A stretch of 64,000 nt of DNA from Frigidibacter sp. ROC022 (GTDB taxonomy: Bacteria > Pseudomonadota > Alphaproteobacteria > Rhodobacterales > Rhodobacteraceae), in the NCBI RefSeq assembly GCF_024723735.1, contig NZ_JANQDU010000003.1, forward strand, positions 1 through 64,000, in the 5' to 3' direction. This document shows positions 54,356 to 63,340 of the stretch, piece after piece. The notes below the pieces were generated by a model, which saw only the letters and a list, made by a program, of their open reading frames with translations, did no database searches and was not told the origin of the DNA. How positions within the stretch are numbered: position 1 is the first letter of the stretch; every line of letters begins with the position of its first letter. A program made the position numbers and the translations under genes.

Positions 54356-55374
54356 TCCAGCGCCTCCCGGGTGTTGTCGCCCGAGCGCAGTCGGCGGGTC
54401 AGCGCCGTCAGCCCGGACCAGCGGGTGGTGGATTTCATCGCGGCGGGGGCATCGGCGGCCGTCCCGGGGCTCTCGGCCATCGTCGCCAGCAGGCCCTTCG
54501 CCTCCTGACCGGCCTTGCCGCGCGCAGCCTTGCGCCGCCCGAGCCGGCGCCGCGGCGCATGGGCCCGGCGCACGGCGCCGGCACGGCTTTGCAGCACCGC
54601 GAAGGAGACATTGTCCTGGTGCGGATCGGCCAGGGCCTGAACCGCCTCCAGGAGCACGCTGGCGATATCGGCGCTGGACATCGGGCCCAGCTCAGCCAGA
54701 AGCGCGGAGATCGCGTCATTCGAGAGGAACTGCAGCCCGTCGCTGGCCACCACGATGATGTCGTCGGGGCGCAGGGCGAAGGCGGTGTCGGGGCAGTCGG
54801 TGCGATCGACCTCGCGGCCCATCAGGACCGAGGTCAGGCAGTTGCGGTCGGGATGGGTGGCGCCGACCTCGGCATCCATCTGGCCGCTCTCGACCATGTA
54901 GTCGATCTGCGGCGCAAGCGAGTGATCCTCGTTCAGCTGGGTGAGCTTGCCGTCGCGCCAGAGGAACAGCGGCGAGTCGCCGACCGAAATCCAGTGCAGC
55001 GCATTGCCCTGGGCCACCAGGGCCACCAGCGTGGCGCCCATGCCCTCGGTGCCCGGATTGGCCGCAACATGCGCCGCGACGCATCGGTTGGCGGCATCGG
55101 CGGCATTGCGCAGGGTGTCGGTCAGGGTTTCCGGCGACTCCGCGAATCCGGCGCTGCGCAGCTTCAGATCGGCAAAGACCTCGGTCACCACGATGGTCGA
55201 GGCGACGTCGCCCGCGGCATGGCCGCCCATGCCGTCGGCCAGCACCACGAGGCCGATGTCGCTGCCCAGCGGCGCATCTATGGCCAGGGCATCCTCCTGG
55301 GTCTCGCGCTTGCCCAGCCAGACGGCCGAGGCGATGTCGAAGCCGGTCCTAGCCTGCGATTGCATTGGCATCAC
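54352..55374 (-). CDS. PP2C-type protein Ser/Thr phosphatase
   Basis: A 340-aa PPM/PP2C phosphatase. Metal and phosphate motifs in order: GKRETQEDAL (near 22), LADGMGGHAAGD (near 46), GMGATLVAL (near 110), ISVGDSPLFLWRDG (near 128), VVASDGLQFL (near 208) and DNVSFAVL (near 252). A basic C-terminal tail of about 80 aa follows. It would reverse phosphorylation by the kinase encoded two genes upstream. It overlaps the FHA gene by 26 bp; GTG 55374 and ATGs 55371 and 55365 are possible starts. Confidence 0.9.
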   Translation of the reverse strand: MMPMQSQARTGFDIASAVWLGKRETQEDALAIDAPLGSDIGLVVLADGMGGHAAGDVASTIVVTEVFADLKLRSAGFAESPETLTDTLRNAADAANRCVAAHVAANPGTEGMGATLVALVAQGNALHWISVGDSPLFLWRDGKLTQLNEDHSLAPQIDYMVESGQMDAEVGATHPDRNCLTSVLMGREVDRTDCPDTAFALRPDDIIVVASDGLQFLSNDAISALLAELGPMSSADIASVLLEAVQALADPHQDNVSFAVLQSRAGAVRRAHAPRRRLGRRKAARGKAGQEAKGLLATMAESPGTAADAPAAMKSTTRWSGLTALTRRLRSGDNTREALE

Positions 55375-56476
55375 GCCCCGGTTCCTCGGTCCAGCTGAAG
55401 CCGTCGCCGCAGAGCGCCACGAATTTCAGGATGGTCTCGCCGATCCGGATCTTGTCGTTCGTGGCCAGTTCCTCGGTCGAGAGCACCGGACGGTCGTTCA
55501 GCCGCACCAGGTTCAGCTTGCCACCATGGCCGAGGTAGAAGCGGCCGACCTCGTCGTCATAGGCGATGGCGGCGTGGTTGTTGCGCGAGATCGACTGATC
55601 GCCGAAATCGAGCCGGATCGCCTGACCCTCGCCGCGGCCGATCTGGCTGACTCCGCCCTGCAGGGTGAAGCAGGTGCCACGGCCCGGACCCTCGATCACC
55701 ACCACCCAGCCGGTCGGGAACTTGGTCGATCCGGTGGCGGGGGCGATGGCGTCGGTATCGAACGGGTCGCTCGGCACCGCGCCGGGGTTGTGGAAGCCCA
55801 GCAGCCGGGTCTTGACCCGCCCGGCGGGGCGCGGGTTCTGCCCCCGCGGCGGTTCGGCCGAGGTTTCGGGCTGAACGGGTTGGGTCGCGGGGCCGGGCGC
55901 CGGGGCCGCAGCCTGGGGCGCAGGTTGCGGGGCTGGCGCCGGTGCAGGTGCGACCTGGGCGGCGGGTTCGGGCCTGGGCCGTGCCCGGGCCTTGGCCGGG
56001 GCGGCGGCAGGCGCCTGGGCCGGCGCGGCGGGGCCGACATTCATTTCCCAGATTTTCGGCGGTGTCGCCGACTGCACGACCTTCACCCCGTCGGCCTGGG
56101 TGGCGCGGGCCGCGTTTCGCTGGGCGACGCGGTTCAGGATGTCGTCAACATCGACGCTGTCGACATGGTTGTGCGACGGTTCCGGCTTCTCGCGCTTCGG
56201 CGCGGCAGCCCGCGCGGCGGCGGCAGCCTTGACCGGCGGGCGGGCCGGGGCAGGATCGACATCGTCGAGCACGCCGAGGTCTTCCTCGTCGAGTTCGTCC
56301 TCGTCAAAGTCGTCTTCGTCGAAGTCGTCCTCGTCGAAATCGTCGTCGTCCCAGTCATCCGCATAGTCGGCATCCTCGGCGCCGGTCTCGAAGTCCAGGC
56401 GGTCGTCTTCCGCGTCATGGGCGGCAGCCCGGTCGGGGCGCGCCTTCCAGGCGATCAAATCCTTGATGAAGCTCAT
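55349..56476 (-). CDS. FHA-domain protein with acidic repeat
   Basis: A 375-aa protein. Residues about 33-67 are extremely acidic and include a 5-residue unit DFDED repeated three times; about 90-255 are Ala/Pro-rich and disordered. The C-terminal about 100 residues form an FHA phosphothreonine-binding domain (QIGRGEGQAIRLDFGDQSIS and then RNNH, with the Gly-Arg, Ser and Asn-His core residues). It probably reads kinase output and recruits the GTPases. The start at 56476 lies 19 bp after the kinase stop. Confidence 0.87.
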   Translation of the reverse strand: MSFIKDLIAWKARPDRAAAHDAEDDRLDFETGAEDADYADDWDDDDFDEDDFDEDDFDEDELDEEDLGVLDDVDPAPARPPVKAAAAARAAAPKREKPEPSHNHVDSVDVDDILNRVAQRNAARATQADGVKVVQSATPPKIWEMNVGPAAPAQAPAAAPAKARARPRPEPAAQVAPAPAPAPQPAPQAAAPAPGPATQPVQPETSAEPPRGQNPRPAGRVKTRLLGFHNPGAVPSDPFDTDAIAPATGSTKFPTGWVVVIEGPGRGTCFTLQGGVSQIGRGEGQAIRLDFGDQSISRNNHAAIAYDDEVGRFYLGHGGKLNLVRLNDRPVLSTEELATNDKIRIGETILKFVALCGDGFSWTEEPGRDANAIAG

Positions 56477-56495
56477 CTCGTCACCGTTCCTGTGT

Positions 56496-57767
56496 TCACT
56501 TCGAGAAAGAAATCCGGCGCCTGGCAAAGCGCCACAATGCCGCTGTCAACGGCAGTCCGAACTGGATTTTCCGCCGCGAGGCCCTGGCGGGCTTGGAGGC
56601 GGAGGCCGGGGCAGGCGCCGGGGGTTTCCGGCGCGCGGCGGCGCGTTTGGCCGCGGTCTTGGCCTTCGGTCTGGTCTTGGGTCCGGGCGAAGGCTGAGCC
56701 GCGGCCGGGGGCGGAGGTGGCGGAGCCTCTTCGGTGGCCTTGTCGGCCAGCACCGCCTGGTTGGTTTCCGCGACCAGACGGAAGATCGAATCCTCGACCG
56801 TCTTGTCGTGCTTGGCGCGGTCCAGTGCCGCGGCCCTTCGTTTCTCTTCGTGAATCTGCTCGATCCAGTCCTTTGCCGACTGCAGCCGGTTCTTCGGGAA
56901 TATTTCCAGTGCCTGATTGATCGCGCTGACGAAGAAGCGGTCGAAGCGCTGATCGAAATCGGACAGCGGCACATAGGGGTCGGCGCGGCCCTCGGCCACG
57001 GCGGCGACCCGGGCCTGGCTGTCCGGCGGCGCATTGCCGGTGATCAGGTGATAGATCGTCGCGCCCAGGGCGTAGAGGTCGCTCGACGGCCCCTGCGGGC
57101 TGCCGGCCACATAGAATTCATAGGGGGAATAGCCATCCTTGACGGTGTGCATCGAGGACAGAACCCGGCTGGTCCGGATCGCCTCTTCGCGGGCGGCGCC
57201 AAAGTCGATCAGGATCGGCGACCCGGTCGAATCGATCAGCACGTTGTCCGGCGAGATGTCGCGGTGCAGGATGTCGCGGGCGTGGATATAGGCCACGGCG
57301 TCCAGCAGGGAGAGAAGGATCGACTTGATCTGCGGCGGCTCCAGCGGCTCGGTCTCGCCCTCGACGGTGGACAGCAGGTCATGCCCGCGGATAAGGTCGA
57401 GCGCCATGTAGGCGGTCTCGTTGTCCTCGAAGACCTGGTGCACGCCGACGATATTGGGATGATCCAGCTTGGCCAGCCGCCGCGCCTCGGTGCCGAACAT
57501 CTTCACGATCGAGGCGAAGTCACCCTGGTTGCTGCGCGATCGCACCTGCACGGTGTTGGACCGCCGGAAGCACATCGACGAGGGGAAGCATTCCTTGATG
57601 ACGACCATCCGGTCGAGGCTGTCCTTGGCCAGGTAGGTGATTCCGAAACCGCCCGAGGAGAGAAAGCCGACAATGGTGTACTGGCCGCGCAGCAATGTGG
57701 TGCCGGGCCTGAGCACGTCGGCATAGCCTTCGCGTCCTGCGGCTGGGTTTGAGAGGTCGCTCTTCAT
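56496..57767 (-). CDS. Serine/threonine protein kinase
   Basis: A 423-aa Hanks-type kinase. The Gly-rich loop SSGGFGITYLA (37-47), catalytic Lys K58 in VVIKE, helix-C Glu E94, catalytic loop HRDISPDN (168-175) and DFGAARE (188-194) are all present. The activation segment ends in GYSPYEFY (212-219). The variant 'HRDISPDN' is typical of bacterial kinases of this class. A helical segment and a Pro/Ala/Lys-rich tail follow from about 290, ending in a short hydrophobic-basic patch; there is no clear membrane segment or PASTA domain. First gene of the cluster. Confidence 0.9.
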   Translation of the reverse strand: MKSDLSNPAAGREGYADVLRPGTTLLRGQYTIVGFLSSGGFGITYLAKDSLDRMVVIKECFPSSMCFRRSNTVQVRSRSNQGDFASIVKMFGTEARRLAKLDHPNIVGVHQVFEDNETAYMALDLIRGHDLLSTVEGETEPLEPPQIKSILLSLLDAVAYIHARDILHRDISPDNVLIDSTGSPILIDFGAAREEAIRTSRVLSSMHTVKDGYSPYEFYVAGSPQGPSSDLYALGATIYHLITGNAPPDSQARVAAVAEGRADPYVPLSDFDQRFDRFFVSAINQALEIFPKNRLQSAKDWIEQIHEEKRRAAALDRAKHDKTVEDSIFRLVAETNQAVLADKATEEAPPPPPPAAAQPSPGPKTRPKAKTAAKRAAARRKPPAPAPASASKPARASRRKIQFGLPLTAALWRFARRRISFSK

Positions 57768-58071
57768 CTCATTTCCACTCGGCTGCTGGCGAACCCCGAC
57801 GATCCGCCACTCGACAAACTTCCACCTTTATTCCCGCAGAATTCAGGCCGAAGAATGGTCCTTTTCGGACTTTCCAAGGTCGATTGTTTCTTCAATGGCA
57901 GGCTCCGACCCGGCTCTGTGGGACCGATCACGGAGATTAGGCCGCAAATGTGGCAGCAAACGGGCATGGGGCGGGAGCGCCCTGCGCAGGGCGCGTGGCG
58001 GGTCTGCGGGGGCCTTGTTCCGCGGGCTCGGGATGCCCCGGTGCCGGCCCGGCCGAGGTCCGCGGGAGCGG
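57768..58071. other. Gap between phnM and the kinase cluster
   Basis: These 304 bp contain no gene. The part next to the kinase start (57768-57900) is AT-richer and should hold the kinase promoter. Positions 57977-57994 form an 18-nt perfect palindrome that may terminate phnM transcription. Confidence 0.5.
57977..57994. terminator. Palindromic hairpin downstream of phnM
   Basis: GCGCCCTGC/GCAGGGCGC is a perfect 18-nt palindrome about 80 bp after the phnM stop. There is no T-run, so it may be a weak or Rho-assisted stop. Confidence 0.35.
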
Positions 58072-59253
58072 CTATCCGACCCGGCGACCCTGCACCCAGC
58101 AGCCGCGCAGCGCCGCGGCGCTACCGATCCGGGCGACCCGAATCACGTCGGCCCTGGCGCCTATGTCCAGATGACCGCGATCAGTCAGCCCGGCGGCCCG
58201 GCCCGGCGCCGAGGTCACCGTCGCCACGCCGCGCGCCAGATCACCCCAGAGGTCGCCCAGCATCAGACCCGCCGACAACAGCGCCGCCGGAACGTAATCG
58301 GACGAGACGATGTCCAGCAGTCCCTCCTGCGCCAGAGCCTCGGCGGCGACATTGCCGGAATGCGAGCCGCCGCGGATCAGGTTCGGCGCCCCCATCATCA
58401 CCGCGATTCCCGCTGCCTTGCAGGCCTCGGCGGCCTCGGCGGTGGTCGGGAATTCGGCAAAGGCGACGCCGTGCGATTTCGAGACCCCGACCTGCGCGGC
58501 GGTGGTGTCGTCATGGCTGGCCAGCACCGCGCCATAGCGCCGCGCGGCGGCCACCGCGGCGGCCTCGTGCTCGGCCCCCAGCCTTTCGCGCATGGCCCGC
58601 TTGTCGGCGACATGGGCGACGAATTCCTCGGCGCTCAGCCCGTGCTTGCCGCGCACATAGGCTTCGAGCTTGGAGACATCGCGGAACTGCCGTTCGCCCG
58701 GGGTGTGATCCATGAGGCTGACGATGCCGACCCGGTCCTCGGGGCCGAACTTGGCCAGTTCCCCGGTCAGGGTTTCCGAGCAGATTTCGGCCCGCAGGTG
58801 CAGGAAATGGCTGATCCTCAATGCGCCCTGGCGGCGCAGGTCGAGGATCTCGTCGGCCAGCGGACGGGCGTATTCGCCGTAGCCGGTGTTGGAAAAGACG
58901 ATCGAGCCGACGCGGAGCGCGTCGAAGACGGTGGTGATTCCGGTCGAGGCCAGTTCGGCGTCATGCGCGATGATCGCCGCCGCATGGGGCCAGTTGACGC
59001 CGGGGCGCGGCTGCATGTGGCGTTCGAGATTGTCGGTATGCAGCTCGATCAGGCCCGGCATCACCAGGTCGCCTTCGCAGTCCAGCGCGCCGCGGGGCAG
59101 CGCCGCGCCGCTTGCGATGTCGGCAATCCGGCCGTCCTTCAGCCGCAGCGACCCGGTGATGACCTCTCCGGGCAGGACCAGCCGGGCGTTGCCCAGCAGG
59201 ACCTCTTCGGTCTGGGCGGCGGCGGGCTGCGGTTTCGTCTGGGGCGCGGTCAT
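58072..59253 (-). CDS. phnM: Alpha-D-ribose 1-methylphosphonate 5-triphosphate diphosphatase
   Basis: A 393-aa amidohydrolase-superfamily enzyme that removes pyrophosphate from the RPnTP intermediate of the C-P lyase pathway. Metal-site motifs are MPGLIELHTDNLERH (near 65), HDAELASTGITTV (near 97), SLMDHTPGERQF (near 180) and ASHDDTT (near 245), with SSDYVPAALL near the end. The ATG at 59253 gives the family's length; a longer frame to 59433 is Pro/Arg-rich and unlikely. It is separated from phnN by the opposite-strand DUF1045 gene, so it needs its own promoter. Confidence 0.92.
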   Translation of the reverse strand: MTAPQTKPQPAAAQTEEVLLGNARLVLPGEVITGSLRLKDGRIADIASGAALPRGALDCEGDLVMPGLIELHTDNLERHMQPRPGVNWPHAAAIIAHDAELASTGITTVFDALRVGSIVFSNTGYGEYARPLADEILDLRRQGALRISHFLHLRAEICSETLTGELAKFGPEDRVGIVSLMDHTPGERQFRDVSKLEAYVRGKHGLSAEEFVAHVADKRAMRERLGAEHEAAAVAAARRYGAVLASHDDTTAAQVGVSKSHGVAFAEFPTTAEAAEACKAAGIAVMMGAPNLIRGGSHSGNVAAEALAQEGLLDIVSSDYVPAALLSAGLMLGDLWGDLARGVATVTSAPGRAAGLTDRGHLDIGARADVIRVARIGSAAALRGCWVQGRRVG

Positions 59254-59405
59254 GGCTGGGGTCCGGGGACAAGGGGACGGGGCAGAGCGGGGCTCGGTTC
59301 GGGGCGTGGCGGATCGGCGGGCCGGCTTGACGCCGGCGGCGGGGCAGGGCGGTATGGCCCGGTTGTGACACACTGGTGCGACGGATGGCAGGCAGGACGG
59401 GCGGC

Positions 59406-60086
59406 ATGGAGCGATATGCGATCTACTACACACCCGGACCGGGTGCCCTGGCCGAATTTGCCGCGGCCTGGCTGGGCTGGGACCCCGAGGCCGGGGTCGC
59501 GCCGGCGCATCCGGATGTGCCGGGCCTGCCGGCGCCGGTGGCCGAACTGACCGAGACGCCGCGCAGATACGGTTTCCACGGCACGCTCAAGGCGCCGTTC
59601 CGGCTGGCCGAGGGGTGCAGCAGGGAGGGTTTGCGCGACGAGCTGCTGTCCCTTGCCGCGCGGCTGGCGCCGGTCACGCTGCCGGGGTTGCGGTTGCAGC
59701 CGCTCGGCGGGTTCCTGGCGCTGGTGCCCGAGGGCACGCAGGATGCGCTGGCGGCGCTGGCGGGCACGGTGGTCCGGGCGCTGGACGGGTTCCGCAGGCC
59801 GCCGGATGCGGCCGAGATCGCCCGGCGCAATCCCGAGCGGCTGAGCCCGCGCCAGCGCGCCAATCTGGACCGCTGGGGCTATCCCTATGTGTTCGAGGAC
59901 TTCCGCTTTCACCTGACCCTGACCGGCAATATCGGCGCCGAGGCGGTGGCGGCGACCGCCGCGGCGCTGGAGCCGGTGCTTGCGCCGTTGCTGCCGCGCC
60001 CGTTCCGGGTCGGCGAACTGAGCCTGTGTCATCAGTCCGAAGGACAAAGGTTCCGGGTGCTGGAACGGGTTCCGCTGGGCGGCTGA
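59406..60086 (+). CDS. DUF1045 2H-phosphoesterase-like protein of phosphonate operons
   Basis: A 226-aa protein of the DUF1045 / 'phosphonate operon protein' family. Two HxT motifs, FHGTLKAPF (near 57) and FHLTLTGN (near 175), are the catalytic pair of 2H phosphoesterases, which suggests hydrolysis of a cyclic phosphate such as the ribose cyclic phosphate left by C-P lyase. The ATG at 59406 is chosen over one 10 codons upstream. It is divergent from phnM, with a 152-bp spacer, and convergent with phnN. Confidence 0.83.
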   Translation: MERYAIYYTPGPGALAEFAAAWLGWDPEAGVAPAHPDVPGLPAPVAELTETPRRYGFHGTLKAPFRLAEGCSREGLRDELLSLAARLAPVTLPGLRLQPLGGFLALVPEGTQDALAALAGTVVRALDGFRRPPDAAEIARRNPERLSPRQRANLDRWGYPYVFEDFRFHLTLTGNIGAEAVAATAAALEPVLAPLLPRPFRVGELSLCHQSEGQRFRVLERVPLGG

Positions 60087-60229
60087 GGGCGGCGCGTCGC
60101 CGAAATCCTTGGCGCGTGAATCGGCGCCGGGGTGCAAGGCGAATTGGCCGGCCGCCGCACGGCCTGCGGCAGGGCAAGACCGGCGGACTTCCACTATGGC
60201 GGCAGGCACTCGCAAGGGGACGCTCTGCC

Positions 60230-60808
60230 TCATGACTGCGGCTCCGCCCCGATGGCGGCCAGCAGCCGTGCGATGCCCTGTTCCGGCTCGGCGTCATTGA
60301 CCACCTCGCGCGCCTCGATCCCCGGCGGAAGCTCGAAACTGGCGCGCCGCAACCGCGCCTCGATCTCGGCGCGACCTTCGCGGCCCCGCGCCGCCAGCCG
60401 TTCGGCCAGCACCTCCGGCGGCGCCGTCAGCAGGATGACCCGCAGCGCCGGAAACCGCTCTCTGGCCGGGGCGAGGGCCGCCCGCGAGCCGTTGAACAGC
60501 ACGTCGCGGCCCGCCGCAAGCGGGGCCAACTCGGCCCGTGGTATGCCGTAACGCAGCCCGTGCGCGGACCAGTCGAGCGCGAAGTCGCCGGCGGCCTTGC
60601 GGGCGGCGAATGCCTCGGGCGTCACGCCCTCGAACCGCTCGCCGCCAGCCGTCTCGGGGCGGGTGATGACCCGGCGCACCAGATGCAGATCGGGGCGCCG
60701 CGCCCGCGCGCCTTCCATCAGGGTGTCCTTGCCGACGCCCGAGGGCCCGACCACGGCGAAGAGCCGCCCCTGTGGTTTTCGATCTCTGGCGGGGGGCGGC
60801 AGGCTCAT
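60230..60808 (-). CDS. phnN: Ribose 1,5-bisphosphate phosphokinase
   Basis: A 192-aa P-loop kinase with GPSGVGKDT (near residue 21) that phosphorylates ribose 1,5-bisphosphate to PRPP, the last salvage step after C-P lyase. Also seen are the substrate region RRVITRP and DWSAHGLRYG. The ATG at 60808 overlaps the phnL stop (ATGA). Confidence 0.9.
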   Translation of the reverse strand: MSLPPPARDRKPQGRLFAVVGPSGVGKDTLMEGARARRPDLHLVRRVITRPETAGGERFEGVTPEAFAARKAAGDFALDWSAHGLRYGIPRAELAPLAAGRDVLFNGSRAALAPARERFPALRVILLTAPPEVLAERLAARGREGRAEIEARLRRASFELPPGIEAREVVNDAEPEQGIARLLAAIGAEPQS

Positions 60809-61506
60809 GCGGCAGAGCCCTCCGGGCGGGCGGCCCCGGGCGTGAAGTCGCCGACATCGACCAGCCGGTCGCAAACCTGTTCCCGCGCCGCCTCGTCATG
60901 GAAGATGCCGAGGATCGCCGAGCCGGCGGCCTTGGCCTCGGCAATCAGGGCGAGCACCACGGCGCGGTTGGCGGCGTCGAGGCTGGCGGTCGGCTCGTCG
61001 ATCAGCAGCGCCGGGTAGCGATGGACGAAGCCGCGGGCCAGGTTCACCCGCTGCTGCTCGCCGCCCGAGAAGGTGGTGGGCGACAGGGCCCAGAGCCGCC
61101 GTGGGATGTTCAGCCGGGCCAGAAGGGCGCCGGCCCGGTCGCGGGCCTCGGTTTCAGCCGTGCCGAGTGCCAGCAGCGGTTCGGCCACGACATCCAGCGT
61201 CGGCACCCGGGGGATCACCCGCAGGAATTGCGAGACATAGCCCAGGGTCCGGCGGCGCAGGGCGAGGACCTGGCGCGGCTCGGCCCCGGTCAGTTCCAGT
61301 CCGCCGACCCTTATCCGGCCCGATACACTCAGGTAATTGCCCCAGATCATTCGCATCAGGGTGGACTTGCCGGCCCCCGACGCGCCGGTCAGCCCGACGT
61401 ATTCGCCGGGCCGCACCCACAGGTGGGCGCCCTGCATCACCGGGATCGTCACGCCGCCCTGATTGTGCAGGGTGAAGCTCTTCGACAGGTTCTCGACCTC
61501 GATCAT
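60805..61506 (-). CDS. phnL: C-P lyase ABC-type subunit
   Basis: A 233-aa ABC-type ATPase. Walker A GASGAGKST (near 42), signature FSGGEQQRV (near 150) and Walker B ALLIDEPTASLD (near 168) are present. Needed for phosphonate breakdown, together with PhnK. The ATG at 61506 is the first plausible start, with AAGG about 10 nt upstream; a 155-bp gap separates it from phnK. Confidence 0.9.
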   Translation of the reverse strand: MIEVENLSKSFTLHNQGGVTIPVMQGAHLWVRPGEYVGLTGASGAGKSTLMRMIWGNYLSVSGRIRVGGLELTGAEPRQVLALRRRTLGYVSQFLRVIPRVPTLDVVAEPLLALGTAETEARDRAGALLARLNIPRRLWALSPTTFSGGEQQRVNLARGFVHRYPALLIDEPTASLDAANRAVVLALIAEAKAAGSAILGIFHDEAAREQVCDRLVDVGDFTPGAARPEGSAA

Positions 61507-61661
61507 CGCAACGCGCCTTTCGGGATTGGTCCGGCTCCGGTCACGGCCACCTCCGCCAGCGAAAGTCCAGCCGGGGGCCGCCGGCAAGCGCATGGGCACC
61601 GTTCATCGCGGGCTCCGCTGTTGCGCCGGTCGGGGTGGAAAGGGGGCGGGTCCGGCGCATA

Positions 61662-62468
61662 TCAGACCTGCAGCACCGACGAGACCAGCAACTGCGTATA
61701 GGCGGCCTGCGGATCGTCCAGCACCTGGTCGGTCAGGCCCTGTTCGATCACCCGGCCGTCCTTCATCACCATCAGCCGGTCGGCCAGCAGCCGCACCACG
61801 GCGAGGTCATGGGTGACGATGATGGCGCTGAGGCCCATCTGCCGGACCAGCCCGCGCAGAAGGTCGAGCAACCGCGCCTGCACGCTGACATCGAGCCCGC
61901 CGGTCGGCTCGTCCATGAAGACCAGCCGGGGATTGGTGACCAGGTTGCGGGCGATCTGCAACCGCTGCTGCATCCCGCCCGAGAACTGCCGGGGCCGGTC
62001 GTCGATCCGGTCGGCGGCGATCTCGACCCGGCCGAGCCAGTCGGCCGCCTCGGCGCGGATGTCGCCATAGTGCCGGGCGCCAACCGCCATCAGCCGTTCC
62101 CCGACATTGCCGCTCGCCGAGACCCCCATCCGCAGCCCGTCGCGCGGGTTCTGGTGGACGAAGGCCCAGTCGCCGCGCATCAGGCGGCGGCGTTGCGGCT
62201 CGGACATGGTCAGCGTGTCCTGCGGCCCCTCGGCCGTGTCGAAGATCACCTGGCCCCGGTCCGGCGCCAACTGGCCCGCCAGGCAGCCCAGCAGCGTCGA
62301 TTTCCCCGATCCGCTCTCGCCGACGATGCCCAGCACCTCGCCGGGCCAGAGATCGAAGGAGACATCGGCGCAGCCGATCCGGCCGCCGTAGGACTTTCCC
62401 AGCCCTGCGACGCTCAGCAGCGGTCGGGCCGGGGCCGCCGGTTCGGCGAGGTTCCGGGCCGGGCTCAT
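61662..62468 (-). CDS. phnK: C-P lyase ABC-type subunit
   Basis: A 268-aa ABC-type ATPase that binds the C-P lyase core. Walker A GESGSGKST (near 48), signature FSGGMQQRL (near 164) and Walker B VFMDEPTGGLD (near 184) are intact. It overlaps phnJ by 4 bp; the ATG at 62468 is used, since the longer frame is antisense-like. Confidence 0.92.
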   Translation of the reverse strand: MSPARNLAEPAAPARPLLSVAGLGKSYGGRIGCADVSFDLWPGEVLGIVGESGSGKSTLLGCLAGQLAPDRGQVIFDTAEGPQDTLTMSEPQRRRLMRGDWAFVHQNPRDGLRMGVSASGNVGERLMAVGARHYGDIRAEAADWLGRVEIAADRIDDRPRQFSGGMQQRLQIARNLVTNPRLVFMDEPTGGLDVSVQARLLDLLRGLVRQMGLSAIIVTHDLAVVRLLADRLMVMKDGRVIEQGLTDQVLDDPQAAYTQLLVSSVLQV

Positions 62469-63340
62469 GCCGGTTCTCCCAGGCACCCGACATGGCCGGC
62501 AGCTCGGCGCCGGGTGCAGAAATCCGTGTCGGAGCACACGAACATCCGTCCCCCCCGATCATCGAGGATCACCTCGTCCAGATAACTGTCCGAGGCGCCG
62601 CAGAGATCGCAGTCATGCTCGGCCTTGGTGGCCTGGAACGGGTGGTCCTCGAAATCGAGGCTGACCACTTTCGTGTAGGGCGGCAGGGCGTAGATCCGCT
62701 GCTCGCGCCCGGCGCCGAAGAGTTGCAGCGCGGCGTTGTCCGAGAGTTTCGGATTGTCGAATTTCGGGATCGGTGACGGGTCCATCACATAGCGATCCCC
62801 GACCCTGACCGGATAGGCATAGGAGGTGGCGATGGCGCCGTGCCGGGCGATGTCCTCGTAAAGCTTCACATGCATCAGCCCGTAGTCTTCCAGCGCGTGC
62901 ATCTTGCGGGTCTCGGTCTCGCGCGGTTCGAGAAAGCGCAGCGGTTCCGGGATCGGCACTTGATAGACGAGGATCTGGTCTTCGGTCAGCGGGGTCTCGG
63001 GAATCCGGTGCCGGGTCTGGATCAGGCTCGCCTCGGTGGTGGTCTCGGTGGTGGCAATCCCGGCGGTCCTTTCGAAGAACTTGCGGATCGAGACCGCGTT
63101 GGTGGTGTCGTCGGCGCCCTGGTCGATGACCTTCAGCCGGTCCTCGGGCACCAGACAGGCGGCGGTGACCTGCACCCCGCCGGTGCCCCAGCCGTAGGGC
63201 ATCGGCATCTCGCGGCTGGCGAAGGGCACCTGATAGCCCGGCACCGCGACGCCCTTCAGGATCGCCCGGCGGATCATCCGCTTGGTGTCCTCGTCGAGAT
63301 AGGCGAAGTTGTAGGGGCTGTCGCTGTCGCCGGGGCTCAT
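62465..63340 (-). CDS. phnJ: C-P lyase catalytic subunit
   Basis: A 291-aa radical SAM enzyme that cleaves the carbon-phosphorus bond of ribose 1-alkylphosphonate 5-phosphate. The cysteines CDLC...C...C follow exactly the CX2CX21CX5C spacing known for PhnJ (near residues 244-275). The N-terminus begins with SPYNFAYLDEDTKRMIRRA, typical of the family. Four-bp overlap with phnI. Confidence 0.95.
   Translation of the reverse strand: MSPGDSDSPYNFAYLDEDTKRMIRRAILKGVAVPGYQVPFASREMPMPYGWGTGGVQVTAACLVPEDRLKVIDQGADDTTNAVSIRKFFERTAGIATTETTTEASLIQTRHRIPETPLTEDQILVYQVPIPEPLRFLEPRETETRKMHALEDYGLMHVKLYEDIARHGAIATSYAYPVRVGDRYVMDPSPIPKFDNPKLSDNAALQLFGAGREQRIYALPPYTKVVSLDFEDHPFQATKAEHDCDLCGASDSYLDEVILDDRGGRMFVCSDTDFCTRRRAAGHVGCLGEPA

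Noticed and set aside
48359-57767. A type VI secretion locus
   Set aside because: Only the kinase, FHA and phosphatase trio resembles T6SS control. No TssB/C, Hcp, VgrG, ClpV or TssJKLM-like gene is present in the window.
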